Shown one piece after another: positions 16,283 through 24,026 of a DNA stretch of 61,260 nt; the stretch's first letter is position 1, and each line of letters starts with the position of its first letter. Under the pieces are notes generated by a model that was not told where the DNA came from, made no database searches, and worked only from the letters and a program-made list of their open reading frames with translations. The stretch lies in the NCBI RefSeq assembly GCF_009663465.1, contig NZ_QXHU01000006.1:179461-240720 (forward strand), written 5' to 3'. The translations under genes and the position numbers were made by a program. Source of the DNA: Riemerella anatipestifer (lineage in GTDB: Bacteria; Bacteroidota; Bacteroidia; Flavobacteriales; Weeksellaceae).

Positions 16283-17485
16283 TTGAAAAACACTCCTTTT
16301 TATATAGCAAAGCGTTATTTGTTGGCAAAAAAAGGTAGCCAAGCAGTAAGTTTTATTACTGGTTTGGCAGCTATAGCTATGATGGTGGCGGTAGCAGCTA
16401 TGTTTATTATTGTGTCTGTTTTTTCAGGTTTAGAAGAACTCAATAAGGATTTAGTAGAAGATTTACACGCCGATTTAACCATTACTAGCACTCGTGGAAA
16501 GACTTTAGAGAATATAGATAAAATCACAGATGCATTAAAACAGAACCAATCCATATTATTTTTTTCTAAAATTATAGAAGAAAAGGTCTACCTAGACTAT
16601 AATAATAATGGAGAAATAGCCTATATAAGAGGCGTAGATTCGGTTTACACTAAAGTTAATCCTATACAGAATAGTATTTTTTTCGGAAGTTATCTTTCGT
16701 TTGATTATACCAATGACATTATCATGGAGAATGGGCTTAACTCTAGACTTTCCATTCCTGTGGGGTCTGATAGAGATTATGCACAACTTTTTATGCCTAA
16801 GCCGGGGAAAGGTATTATAAACAAAGAGTCTGATATATTTAACAAAAAAGAAGTTTTTGTGACGGGGGTTTTTAATGGTAAAGACCAACTTAATAGTTAT
16901 ATTATAGCTCCTATAGAGCTGACTCAGGAACTTCTAAACCTGCCCAAAGGTACCGCTTATAGCATTGTGATTAAACTGAAAGATAGTACTGATGCTAACT
17001 TTATTAAAAAAGATTTAGAGGGCAGACTTACAAATGTTAAAATAAGTACCAAAGAGGAAGAAAATGCTGCTTTTTGGAAGATGATAAACACCGAAAAATT
17101 GATGATTTATCTCATTTTCGGGCTGGTAATTTTCATTACAACATTCAATTTGGCTGGAGCTATTATTATTCTTCAGTTAGATAAAAAAGAACAATCTAGA
17201 ACTTTAGTTTCTTTGGGAATGACCAAGCAGGAACTGAGAAGAATTTACTTCTATACCGGAAGTCTTGTAGTTATTTTTGGTGTTATTATGGGGCTTGTTA
17301 TAGGAAGTTTAATTTGTTTATTTCAAATCCAAACGGGATTGTTTAAAGCGGGGGAATTATTACCCTTCCCTGTAAAAATAGAATTAAGAAACTATTTGAT
17401 AGTTACAGGGACAGCCTTATTTTTTGGATTGCTAATCTCTTTTATATTTTCAAAAATAAATAAGAACTACTTAAACTATAAGTAA
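16283..17485 (+). CDS. FtsX/LolE-like ABC transporter permease
   Basis: This 400-residue inner-membrane protein has the classic layout: one N-terminal membrane helix (residues 24-46), a large periplasmic domain, then three C-terminal helices near 273-297, 327-352 and 372-392. The start codon is TTG at 16283; family alignment (FYIAKRYLLAKKGSQAV) supports it. The closest characterised relatives are LolC/LolE, which extract lipoproteins for the outer membrane. The ATPase partner is not adjacent. It is co-transcribed with rbfA. Confidence 0.88.
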   Translation: MKNTPFYIAKRYLLAKKGSQAVSFITGLAAIAMMVAVAAMFIIVSVFSGLEELNKDLVEDLHADLTITSTRGKTLENIDKITDALKQNQSILFFSKIIEEKVYLDYNNNGEIAYIRGVDSVYTKVNPIQNSIFFGSYLSFDYTNDIIMENGLNSRLSIPVGSDRDYAQLFMPKPGKGIINKESDIFNKKEVFVTGVFNGKDQLNSYIIAPIELTQELLNLPKGTAYSIVIKLKDSTDANFIKKDLEGRLTNVKISTKEEENAAFWKMINTEKLMIYLIFGLVIFITTFNLAGAIIILQLDKKEQSRTLVSLGMTKQELRRIYFYTGSLVVIFGVIMGLVIGSLICLFQIQTGLFKAGELLPFPVKIELRNYLIVTGTALFFGLLISFIFSKINKNYLNYK

Positions 17486-17496
17486 TTTATAATCAC

Positions 17497-17504
17497 TAAA
17501 TTTG
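17497..17504 (+). promoter_or_regulatory. -7 box of the endonuclease I gene
   Basis: TAAATTTG matches TAnnTTTG and ends 23 nt before the ATG at 17528. No TTTG box is visible at the expected distance. Confidence 0.45.
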
Positions 17505-17527
17505 TATAAGATTAAATTCAATAGGTT

Positions 17528-18592
17528 ATGAAGAATATTTATTTAATAGTAGCTTTTCTGATAGGAGGATTCGGATTGGCTCAAATCCCAGATGGTTATT
17601 ATGACAGTGCAGAAGGACTTTCGGGGTACACTCTTAAAAGTAAGTTGAGCGAAATTATTGCTGACGGTCATCTAGATAAGGGGTATTCTGGACTTTGGAC
17701 AGCTTACGCTACTACAGACAGAGATTTGTATTACGAAAACGACAATACAATTTTAGATATTTACTCCGAAAACCCTAACGGATTAGACTCATATACTTAT
17801 AACTATAGACATCATCAATGTGGTAGTAATAGTCCTAATAAAGAAGGAGGATGCTACAATAGGGAACATATAGTACCTCAGAGTTTATTTTCTAATGTAA
17901 AGCCTACGCCTATGAAACATGATGCTCATTTTGTAGTTCCAACGGACTATTTGGTCAATAATAGAAGAAGTAATTATCCATTTGGTATAGTAAAGACCGC
18001 TACTTGGACTTCTAGGAATGGTTCTAAACTAGGTGAAAATAGTACCAGTGGTTATAGTGGGGTAGTTTTTGAACCCATAGATGAGTTTAAAGGCGATGTA
18101 GCAAGAATGGTATTCTATTTTGTAACAATGTACGAAAAACGAATTCCTAACTTCAAGTCGGGTGATATGCTTAATGGGACCACTACACAAGGTTTAGAAG
18201 ATTGGCAGTTAGCAGTTTTACTCACTTGGCACAACCAAGACCCTGTGAGTAAAAGAGAAATAGACAGAAATAATGCTGTTTACAATTATCAGGGCAATAG
18301 AAACCCTTTTATAGACCACCCAGAGTGGGTTAATCTAATTTGGAAGAAAGAGCTTTCCACCCAAGAAGTATCTAAAAAAGACAATATTTTGAGTATTTAT
18401 CCCAATCCAGTAACTGGAGGAAAACTGTATTTTTCTAATTGGAACGATTATGATAAAATAGATATTTTCAGTACAGAAGGGAAGAAAGTGAAATCAGTTA
18501 AGTCTTCTAATGAAATAGATGTTTCTAATCTTACAAAAGGAGTTTATTTATTAAAAGCAGACTCAAAGACTATAAAATTCATCATTAGATAG
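17528..18592 (+). CDS. Secreted endonuclease I with type IX sorting domain
   Basis: This 354-residue protein has a signal peptide ending GFGLAQ, an endonuclease I domain and a C-terminal type A sorting domain of about 70 residues. The His-Cys motif region reads HHQCGSNSPNKEGGC then YNREHIVPQSLF (residues about 96-122). The sorting domain shows ILSIYPNPVTGGKLYF near 289 and ends with GVYLLKADSKTIKFIIR. It should be exported by T9SS, like many extracellular nucleases of this phylum, and serve nutrient acquisition or trap escape. A strong hairpin terminator follows. Confidence 0.93.
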   Translation: MKNIYLIVAFLIGGFGLAQIPDGYYDSAEGLSGYTLKSKLSEIIADGHLDKGYSGLWTAYATTDRDLYYENDNTILDIYSENPNGLDSYTYNYRHHQCGSNSPNKEGGCYNREHIVPQSLFSNVKPTPMKHDAHFVVPTDYLVNNRRSNYPFGIVKTATWTSRNGSKLGENSTSGYSGVVFEPIDEFKGDVARMVFYFVTMYEKRIPNFKSGDMLNGTTTQGLEDWQLAVLLTWHNQDPVSKREIDRNNAVYNYQGNRNPFIDHPEWVNLIWKKELSTQEVSKKDNILSIYPNPVTGGKLYFSNWNDYDKIDIFSTEGKKVKSVKSSNEIDVSNLTKGVYLLKADSKTIKFIIR

Positions 18593-18607
18593 CTATTTAT
18601 ATCCTAC

Positions 18608-18645
18608 AAAAGTCGCATAAATATGGTATTTATGCGACTTTTTTT
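18608..18645 (+). terminator. Intrinsic terminator of endonuclease I gene
   Basis: AAAGTCGCATAAAT pairs with ATTTATGCGACTTT around a tiny loop, followed by TTTTT. It insulates the downstream leader repeat from read-through. Confidence 0.85.
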
Positions 18646-18721
18646 ATTCTTATACAAGACATTATAACACCTCTTTGAGTAACTAGACGAAAAGACTTTT
18701 TTAGTAATTTTCTCCAAAAAA

Positions 18722-18753
18722 CTTGCATACTTTGGCAAAAGGTGATATGTTTG
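18722..18753 (+). promoter_or_regulatory. Putative promoter of right leader
   Basis: CTTG at 18722-18725 and TATGTTTG at 18746-18753 are 20 nt apart, close to TTTG-N19-TAnnTTTG, and are conserved in the left copy at 751-782. A second AT-rich box, TACTTTTT, occurs downstream of the microsatellite in both copies and could be an alternative promoter. Confidence 0.5.
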
Positions 18754-18841
18754 CCATAGTTTTTATGACACACAATACCAACCATATACAAACAAGTGTA
18801 AAAAAGTTGCAAAATTATTTGGTAGTTCCAAATAATTGTGT

Positions 18842-18899
<58 letters not shown>

Positions 18900-19032
18900 G
18901 AGTTACACGCATACGCGTAGTATACTACTTTTTATCTAAATTTTTATCATCAATTGTAAATAATTTTCCTCTAGCTTCCGTTAGGGGCATTTGGCATTTA
19001 TCATACGCTAAGTTTTGTTTTCATAAATATCC

Positions 19033-19090
19033 GCTAGAAGTCCGTCTTTCTCATCAGCTGAATAGGTGGTTGGGAGTTAAGGCTTCTAGC
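19033..19090 (+). other. Conserved stem-loop in the leader
   Basis: GCTAGAAG (19033-19040) pairs with CTTCTAGC (19083-19090) around 42 nt. In the left copy the same arms sit at 444-451 and 494-501, also 42 nt apart, although the loop sequences differ at many positions. Preservation of the arms and spacing supports an RNA structure or a protein-binding site. Confidence 0.55.
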
Positions 19091-19334
19091 GTACAGGAGG
19101 AGCGTTATGTTCTTTCTGTTTTAGCCTTCCTCCTCGTTTTGTGTGTGTTGAGAGGGGGGAGGCGTTTTCTCATTGGTTCAAGAGTTCAAGGTTTAAAGTT
19201 CAAATATTCAAGGGGTAAGGGTTTAAGGTTTAAAGTTCAAAAATTCAAGGAATCATCGGAGCTATTGAACTACGCCCCCAGAACTTTAAACTTTTTTACA
19301 ACTTCACAATTTAACATCTATAAACTTTAACATT

Positions 19335-20117
19335 ATGAAAAAAAACTTATTATGCACGGTATTTCTGCCTTTGGCATTACAGGCACAAGTGGGCATCAAT
19401 ACTCCTACCCCCAAAGCCACGCTAGATGTGGTGGGTAAAGCATCAGATACCGATGCTCTTGATGGGATTATTCCCCCTCGTTTAAAAGGAGTGGAGCTAA
19501 AAGCTAAAACTTATACCCTAGAACAGCAAGGCGCCATCGTCTATGTTACGGAGGCGGAAACCTCCCCATCGGGACAAACGGCGAATGTTACCGATGCAGG
19601 GTACTATTATTTTGATGGCTCCTCGTGGCAAAAACTTTCCCGAAAGGATTATACCGATTCCGAAACCGTGAAAGTAAGCGGGACTTCCTTTCAACGGGCG
19701 GCTTTAACGGGTGATGTTACCGCCAATTTGAACAGCAACGAAACTAAAGTAACGAAAATCCAAGGTTCTGCGGTTTCTGCTACTGCACCTCAATCGGGGC
19801 AGCTATTGGTATGGAACGGTACCCAATGGACACCCACGGGCGGGTTTCGTAGAGTTACGACTTCAGGCGGAACGGTTACCCTTACGGAGACAGATAACGG
19901 CGGCTATGTGTTTGTAGACAGCACCTCCCCTACCACCATTAGCGTTCCAAACAGTTTGCCCGTCGGTTTCAGTTGTGTGATTGTTCAAAACAACACGGGG
20001 CAGGTAACGGTTTTGGGGGCTTCCGCAAGGGGAACCAAAACGAGAACCCAATATTCGGCTATCGGCATTATCAAAGATACGGGTTCCTCGGTAACCGTAA
20101 CGGGGGACGCCATCTAA
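19335..20117 (+). CDS. Exported fibre/adhesin-like protein
   Basis: This 260-residue protein has a signal peptide MKKNLLCTVFLPLALQA followed by QVGINTPTPKATLDVVG, a common opening of Bacteroidota surface proteins. The middle carries GDVTANLNSNETKVTKIQG and APQSGQLLVWNGTQWTPTGG, which resemble stalk repeats of phage-tail-like or trimeric fibre proteins. A beta-rich C terminus (GGYVFVDSTSPTTISVPNSL) follows. No T9SS sorting domain is seen. Bases 19741-19860 are 50% GC (60 of 120), against 33% in 18361-18420 (20 of 60), which suggests recent acquisition. It is the first gene after the right leader. Confidence 0.75.
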   Translation: MKKNLLCTVFLPLALQAQVGINTPTPKATLDVVGKASDTDALDGIIPPRLKGVELKAKTYTLEQQGAIVYVTEAETSPSGQTANVTDAGYYYFDGSSWQKLSRKDYTDSETVKVSGTSFQRAALTGDVTANLNSNETKVTKIQGSAVSATAPQSGQLLVWNGTQWTPTGGFRRVTTSGGTVTLTETDNGGYVFVDSTSPTTISVPNSLPVGFSCVIVQNNTGQVTVLGASARGTKTRTQYSAIGIIKDTGSSVTVTGDAI

Positions 20118-20157
20118 TAAATAGACTTTTACGCTAACCTGATAAAAAAAGAATATA

Positions 20158-21576
20158 ATGAAACCTAATAGATTCCATTTATACAGCTTGGTGCTGATGT
20201 TTCTTCCACTTGTGGTAAAAGCTCAAGTGGTCTTACGGGCGTTAGATGCGTATTTCGGCGTTACATTGGAAAGTGGGAAAAAACGCATTGCTTCTATTTA
20301 CGATGCCGATTATTTCCCTTACAACATTAACCCCCGTTCATCTGCCCTTTGGCAGAGAAATATTGCAGCAGACGGCATTCCAGAACCCGTGGTAATAGAC
20401 CATCAAGGGAAAATCACCACCACAGGCTTACGGGTCGGTATTCCTGTAACAGTACAAGGCAACGGTATTCTTCCTGCTTATAGTACAGATATTACCATAC
20501 CAACCACCTATACGGAGGACGGGAACAGCCGTGTCCTCCGCTTTTCGTGGGAACAACAACTTTGCTCCCCTACCACCACCTACATTGTAGCCACCATTCG
20601 TTCGTTAGACGGCGATTTGCTGATTAAGAAATTGGATATGAATATGGGCTTTGGTACCAATGTGGAAGGTTTGCTGATGGGCACTTTCAGCTACCCCAAC
20701 CGTTATGTGGGAGCTTTTTCTACTACCTACACTCAGTATAAGCTTTATGCAGTAACAGGGATTCCCGACCGATGTCTTGGGAAGACTACTTCCTCTTGTG
20801 TAGGGTATGGGACTAATGAAAGAGAACACGATTTTATCTATACGCCAGTGCTAGGTCCAGACGGCAAGGTATGGCTGGGAAATAATCTTGGGGCAGAGTA
20901 TGCCAAGTACGGCTCAACTTGGTTTGACCCTGCTGCTCAAGGGGGAGCTTTAGACACTAACACAGGACTACCGTTAGAATACCCTACGGCAAACCAAATT
21001 AAACAAGACTGGCGAGCGTATGGTTCGCTCTTCCAATGGCAACGGAAGGCAGATGGACACGAACTGATGAATTGGATTTCCTCTACAGAGGGGACACCAA
21101 AATACACGGGTAATGGTCCTATATCTTCTTCTTGGACAAATGCAGGATCAAACATTTTTATTGGCAACAATCTATCTGATTGGTCGTGGGTCATTCCATC
21201 TGTAAATCAGCAAACGAGCAATCATTATTTATGGCAAGCCAACCGTTCTAATAATCCTTGCCCTTGGGGGTATCATGTGCCTAATTTACAAGAAATAGTT
21301 GATTTTCACAGAGCCTTTACTGGGATAGGTCAAGATTTAGCTGACAGTAATGTATTGTGGAACGAGAGAATATTACATATTACGGCTCCTATGACTCGAT
21401 ATTATAATAGCCAATGGTCAATCTTTGATGCTGCTGCCAGTTTCATGGTAAGTAGTGCAATAAATGCATCTCAAGTCCACACTTGGGTAGCGTATCCGAG
21501 GTGGAGTAGTGTTAGTAAGGGGACTATTGGAACCAATCGGGCTAACACCGGAGCTGTCCGCTGCATCAAGGATTAG
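20158..21576 (+). CDS. Exported FISUMP-domain protein
   Basis: This 472-residue protein has a signal peptide ending LPLVVKA. Residues 25-200 form an unrecognised N-terminal region. From about 225 it has a FISUMP domain, a C-type-lectin-like fold: VWLGNNLGAEYA, GSLFQWQRKADGHELM, NPCPWGYHVPNLQEIVDF and a terminal NTGAVRCIKD. GC content is 50% at 20461-20580 but 37.5% at 21301-21420, so the lectin-like end looks compositionally separate. It lies 40 bp after the fibre-like gene and 51 bp before the HU-HIG gene; the three probably share a transcript. Ligand unknown; surface binding is inferred. Confidence 0.8.
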   Translation: MKPNRFHLYSLVLMFLPLVVKAQVVLRALDAYFGVTLESGKKRIASIYDADYFPYNINPRSSALWQRNIAADGIPEPVVIDHQGKITTTGLRVGIPVTVQGNGILPAYSTDITIPTTYTEDGNSRVLRFSWEQQLCSPTTTYIVATIRSLDGDLLIKKLDMNMGFGTNVEGLLMGTFSYPNRYVGAFSTTYTQYKLYAVTGIPDRCLGKTTSSCVGYGTNEREHDFIYTPVLGPDGKVWLGNNLGAEYAKYGSTWFDPAAQGGALDTNTGLPLEYPTANQIKQDWRAYGSLFQWQRKADGHELMNWISSTEGTPKYTGNGPISSSWTNAGSNIFIGNNLSDWSWVIPSVNQQTSNHYLWQANRSNNPCPWGYHVPNLQEIVDFHRAFTGIGQDLADSNVLWNERILHITAPMTRYYNSQWSIFDAAASFMVSSAINASQVHTWVAYPRWSSVSKGTIGTNRANTGAVRCIKD

Positions 21577-21627
21577 CCAACTAAAACTCTATGCATAAAA
21601 AATGTTTAATCTTTAAAAATAGTTATT

Positions 21628-22014
21628 ATGCCTATTAAGTACAATGTAATAGAAAGGGTAAACCCCTCTAAAAGAGATGAGAAAAAGTGGTATGCCAATG
21701 CCAAAGCAGATGGCGAAATTACCTTCAAAGCCTTAAGCAAAGAAATCGCCCAAGGCTCCACCACTGTAAGCGATACCGATGTGCTGGCAGTGCTTAATGA
21801 CCTCACCAAGCTACTATCCAAACACTTGTCCGATGGCAAAATAGTAAGGTTGGGGGATTTTGGTTCTTTTCAAGTCGGTATTTCGTCTAACGGCGAAGAC
21901 GAAGCCAATAAAGTTACCGCCGCTAGTATTAAGAGTGCTAAAATTCAGTTTCGCCCAGGGGAAGATTTACGCGGTATGCTCTTAACGGCAAAATACGAGA
22001 AGTATAGCAAATAG
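21628..22014 (+). CDS. HU-HIG family DNA-binding protein
   Basis: This 128-residue protein begins MPIKYNVIERVNPSKRDEKK and contains an HU fold with GKIVRLGDFGSFQVGISSNG near residue 71 and a C-terminal IQFRPGEDLRGMLLTAKYEK. It is longer than canonical HU (96 residues, 5064-5354) and has the Bacteroidota-specific N-terminal extension. It closes the right-hand module. Its relative at 1-153 stands directly after the left leader. It may regulate the cassette or organise local DNA, but there is no direct evidence. Confidence 0.85.
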   Translation: MPIKYNVIERVNPSKRDEKKWYANAKADGEITFKALSKEIAQGSTTVSDTDVLAVLNDLTKLLSKHLSDGKIVRLGDFGSFQVGISSNGEDEANKVTAASIKSAKIQFRPGEDLRGMLLTAKYEKYSK

Positions 22015-22015
22015 G

Positions 22016-22122
22016 AACGCCCCTGTTTTTAGATGGAGCGTCTGCCAACCAAAGGTTGGCAGACGCTATTTTTATAGAGATGCTAGCTTAGTATGGCTTT
22101 AAGCGGTCTTTGGAGGGGCGTT
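22016..22122. repeat. Long-range inverted repeat enclosing the terminator
   Basis: AACGCCCCT (22016-22024) is complementary to AGGGGCGTT (22114-22122). The arms enclose the terminator and about 40 further bases. This could be a folded 3' end of the transcript or the edge of an integrated segment. Confidence 0.4.
22037..22074 (+). terminator. Strong intrinsic terminator of the right-hand module
   Basis: A perfect 14-bp stem, AGCGTCTGCCAACC / GGTTGGCAGACGCT, encloses only AAA and is followed by ATTTTTAT. It sits 23 bp after the HU-HIG stop. Confidence 0.85.
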
Positions 22123-22149
22123 ATGCAAAACCTAGTGAGGTCTTGCTAA

Positions 22150-22234
22150 AAACGGTGCGAGAAGTTTATAAAAACCTCGCACCGTTTTTATTAAAATCGT
22201 GCGAGGTTTTTTGCAATCTCGTGCGAGGTTTTTT
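22150..22234. repeat. GTGCGAGG repeat cluster with hairpin
   Basis: AAACGGTGCGAG (22150-22161) pairs with CTCGCACCGTTT (22176-22187). Two direct copies of TCGTGCGAGGTTTTTT follow at 22197-22212 and 22219-22234 with a 22-bp period. The core CGTGCGAGG-like unit is thus present several times. Between 22015 and 22360 I see only these structures and no supportable gene. Confidence 0.65.
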
Positions 22235-22360
22235 CAGAAGGTCTGCAAGGAAAAAATACTTTGATGCATTTGGGATAAATAACGGCAGGTAAAATTTATC
22301 CCAAATAACCAAAAAATTGTATCTTGGCTCATCAAAATTAAATGTCTAAAAAGTAAAAAT

Positions 22361-23491
22361 ATGTCGGAACTAACATTTGCTGAAAAAATTGCGAAAGCAC
22401 AAAATTTCTTACCCATCAATGGGACAGATTACATAGAACTTTATGTAGGTAACGCCAAACAAGCCGCTCACTTCTACAAAACAGCGTTTGGGTTTCAGTC
22501 CGTAGCTTATGCTGGACCAGAAACGGGCATAAGAGATAGAGCTTCTTATGTCTTACAACAAGGAAAAATCAGATTGGTTTTAACTTCTGGATTAAACTCT
22601 AACTCGCCTATCTGTGAACACCAAAAAAAACACGGCGATGGGGTTAAAGTATTGGCACTTTGGGTAGATGATGCCTACGCTGCATTTGAAGAAACCACCA
22701 AAAGAGGCGGTAAACCTTATCTGGAACCCGTTACACTTACCGATGAGTTCGGAGAAGTAAGAATGTCGGGCATCTACACTTATGGGGAAACGGTGCATAT
22801 GTTCGTGGAAAGAAAAAACTACACAGGTCCATTTATGCCAGGATACGAAAAATGGGAAAGCGATTATAACCCTTCAGATGTAGGTTTACTTTATGTAGAC
22901 CACTGTGTGGGAAATGTAGGTTGGAACAGAATGCTCCCAGTAGTTAAGTGGTACGAAGAGGTGCTAGGCTTTGTTAATATTCTTAGCTTTGATGACACGC
23001 AAATCAATACGGAGTATTCGGCGTTGATGTCTAAAGTAATGGCAAATGGTAATGGCTATGCTAAATTCCCAATTAACGAACCAGCCGAGGGTAAAAAGAA
23101 ATCTCAAGTGGAAGAATATCTAGACTTCTACGAAGGCGAAGGGGTACAACATATTGCAGTCGCTACCAAAGATATTATAAAAACCGTTTCCGAACTTAAA
23201 GCTAGAGGGGTAGAGTTTCTATCAGCACCACCAAATGCCTATTACGAAATGGTGCCAGAGCGTGTGGGGCATATAGACGAAGATCTTAAAAAATTACAAG
23301 AACTAGGCATCTTAATAGACCACGATGAGGAAGGCTACCTTCTCCAAATATTTACTAAACCTGTGGAAGACCGCCCAACACTCTTCTTTGAAATTATTGA
23401 AAGACACGGAGCGCAGAGCTTTGGAGCAGGTAATTTCAAAGCCCTTTTTGAAGCCTTAGAAAAAGAACAAGCGAGAAGAGGTAATCTCTAA
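22361..23491 (+). CDS. hpd: 4-Hydroxyphenylpyruvate dioxygenase
   Basis: This 376-residue Fe(II) enzyme converts 4-hydroxyphenylpyruvate to homogentisate. It has two VOC domains; iron ligands are visible in YVDHCVGNVG near residue 184, GVQHIAVATKDI near 264 and the glutamate of LFFEIIERHG near 343. It ends with the family C terminus containing GNFKALFEALEKEQ. Downstream lie a hairpin (23505-23530) and then fahA, the last step of the same route. The intermediate enzyme, homogentisate dioxygenase, is not in the window. Confidence 0.96.
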   Translation: MSELTFAEKIAKAQNFLPINGTDYIELYVGNAKQAAHFYKTAFGFQSVAYAGPETGIRDRASYVLQQGKIRLVLTSGLNSNSPICEHQKKHGDGVKVLALWVDDAYAAFEETTKRGGKPYLEPVTLTDEFGEVRMSGIYTYGETVHMFVERKNYTGPFMPGYEKWESDYNPSDVGLLYVDHCVGNVGWNRMLPVVKWYEEVLGFVNILSFDDTQINTEYSALMSKVMANGNGYAKFPINEPAEGKKKSQVEEYLDFYEGEGVQHIAVATKDIIKTVSELKARGVEFLSAPPNAYYEMVPERVGHIDEDLKKLQELGILIDHDEEGYLLQIFTKPVEDRPTLFFEIIERHGAQSFGAGNFKALFEALEKEQARRGNL

Positions 23492-23504
23492 AATAGACAT
23501 CAAT

Positions 23505-23537
23505 ACAGTACACACTAATCTGTGTACTGTGTTTTTT
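23505..23537 (+). terminator. Intrinsic terminator of hpd
   Basis: ACAGTACACA pairs with TGTGTACTGT around a 6-nt loop and is followed by GTTTTTT. Confidence 0.8.
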
Positions 23538-23552
23538 AAAATGATATAAATA

Positions 23553-24023
23553 ATGAAAAAAATAATTGCATTAGGCTTTGTTATAGCCTCTTTCGGTATT
23601 AAAGCACAAAACTTCGGTACACTTAACGCTATTTTAGACCGTTTAGAAGAAAGGAGAGGCTTTAACCAAGATTTAAGTGGAGTAAGTCTGGACGGAAAAA
23701 AATTTGTTTCTATAAAAGATTTTGAAGACAGAACAGAGCGAGAATTTATTGTGTTTACCAATGATAAAGTGAATTATATAGAACTATTAGATGCCAAGTC
23801 TGACAATAAAACCTCTTCCAAAGTGTATGATGGTGATTTTATTAGAAAGAAAAACATTGTTTCTATAAGAGCCGATAAATTAGAAGGAAAAAAGATACCT
23901 ATTGCGGTTACTAAAACCCTAATGCTAAATAGAGAGAAAGAAATTCTCTACCTAATAGACATCAACACAAAACAACGCTGGATAGATGAACAGTCTATCA
24001 CAAAACAACCTGTAAAAAAATAA
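23553..24023 (+). CDS. Hypothetical exported protein
   Basis: I do not recognise this 156-residue protein. It has a signal peptide of about 18 residues (ending IKAQ), no cysteine in the mature part, and a charged mainly beta or mixed body (FVSIKDFEDRTEREFIVF; then KTLMLNREKEILYLIDI). It lies 3 bp upstream of fahA on the same strand, so it is presumably co-transcribed, but a role in tyrosine breakdown is not implied by the sequence. Confidence 0.7.
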   Translation: MKKIIALGFVIASFGIKAQNFGTLNAILDRLEERRGFNQDLSGVSLDGKKFVSIKDFEDRTEREFIVFTNDKVNYIELLDAKSDNKTSSKVYDGDFIRKKNIVSIRADKLEGKKIPIAVTKTLMLNREKEILYLIDINTKQRWIDEQSITKQPVKK

Positions 24024-24026
24024 ACT

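Noticed and set aside
20158-21576. Diversity-generating retroelement target (FISUMP proteins are sometimes DGR variable proteins)
   Set aside because: No reverse transcriptase and no template repeat near-identical to the gene's 3' end were seen in the window. A remote retroelement cannot be excluded.
22110-22292. 60-codon frame after the HU-HIG gene
   Set aside because: It runs across hairpin arms and direct repeats, which explain the openness and the composition; the product has no recognisable features.
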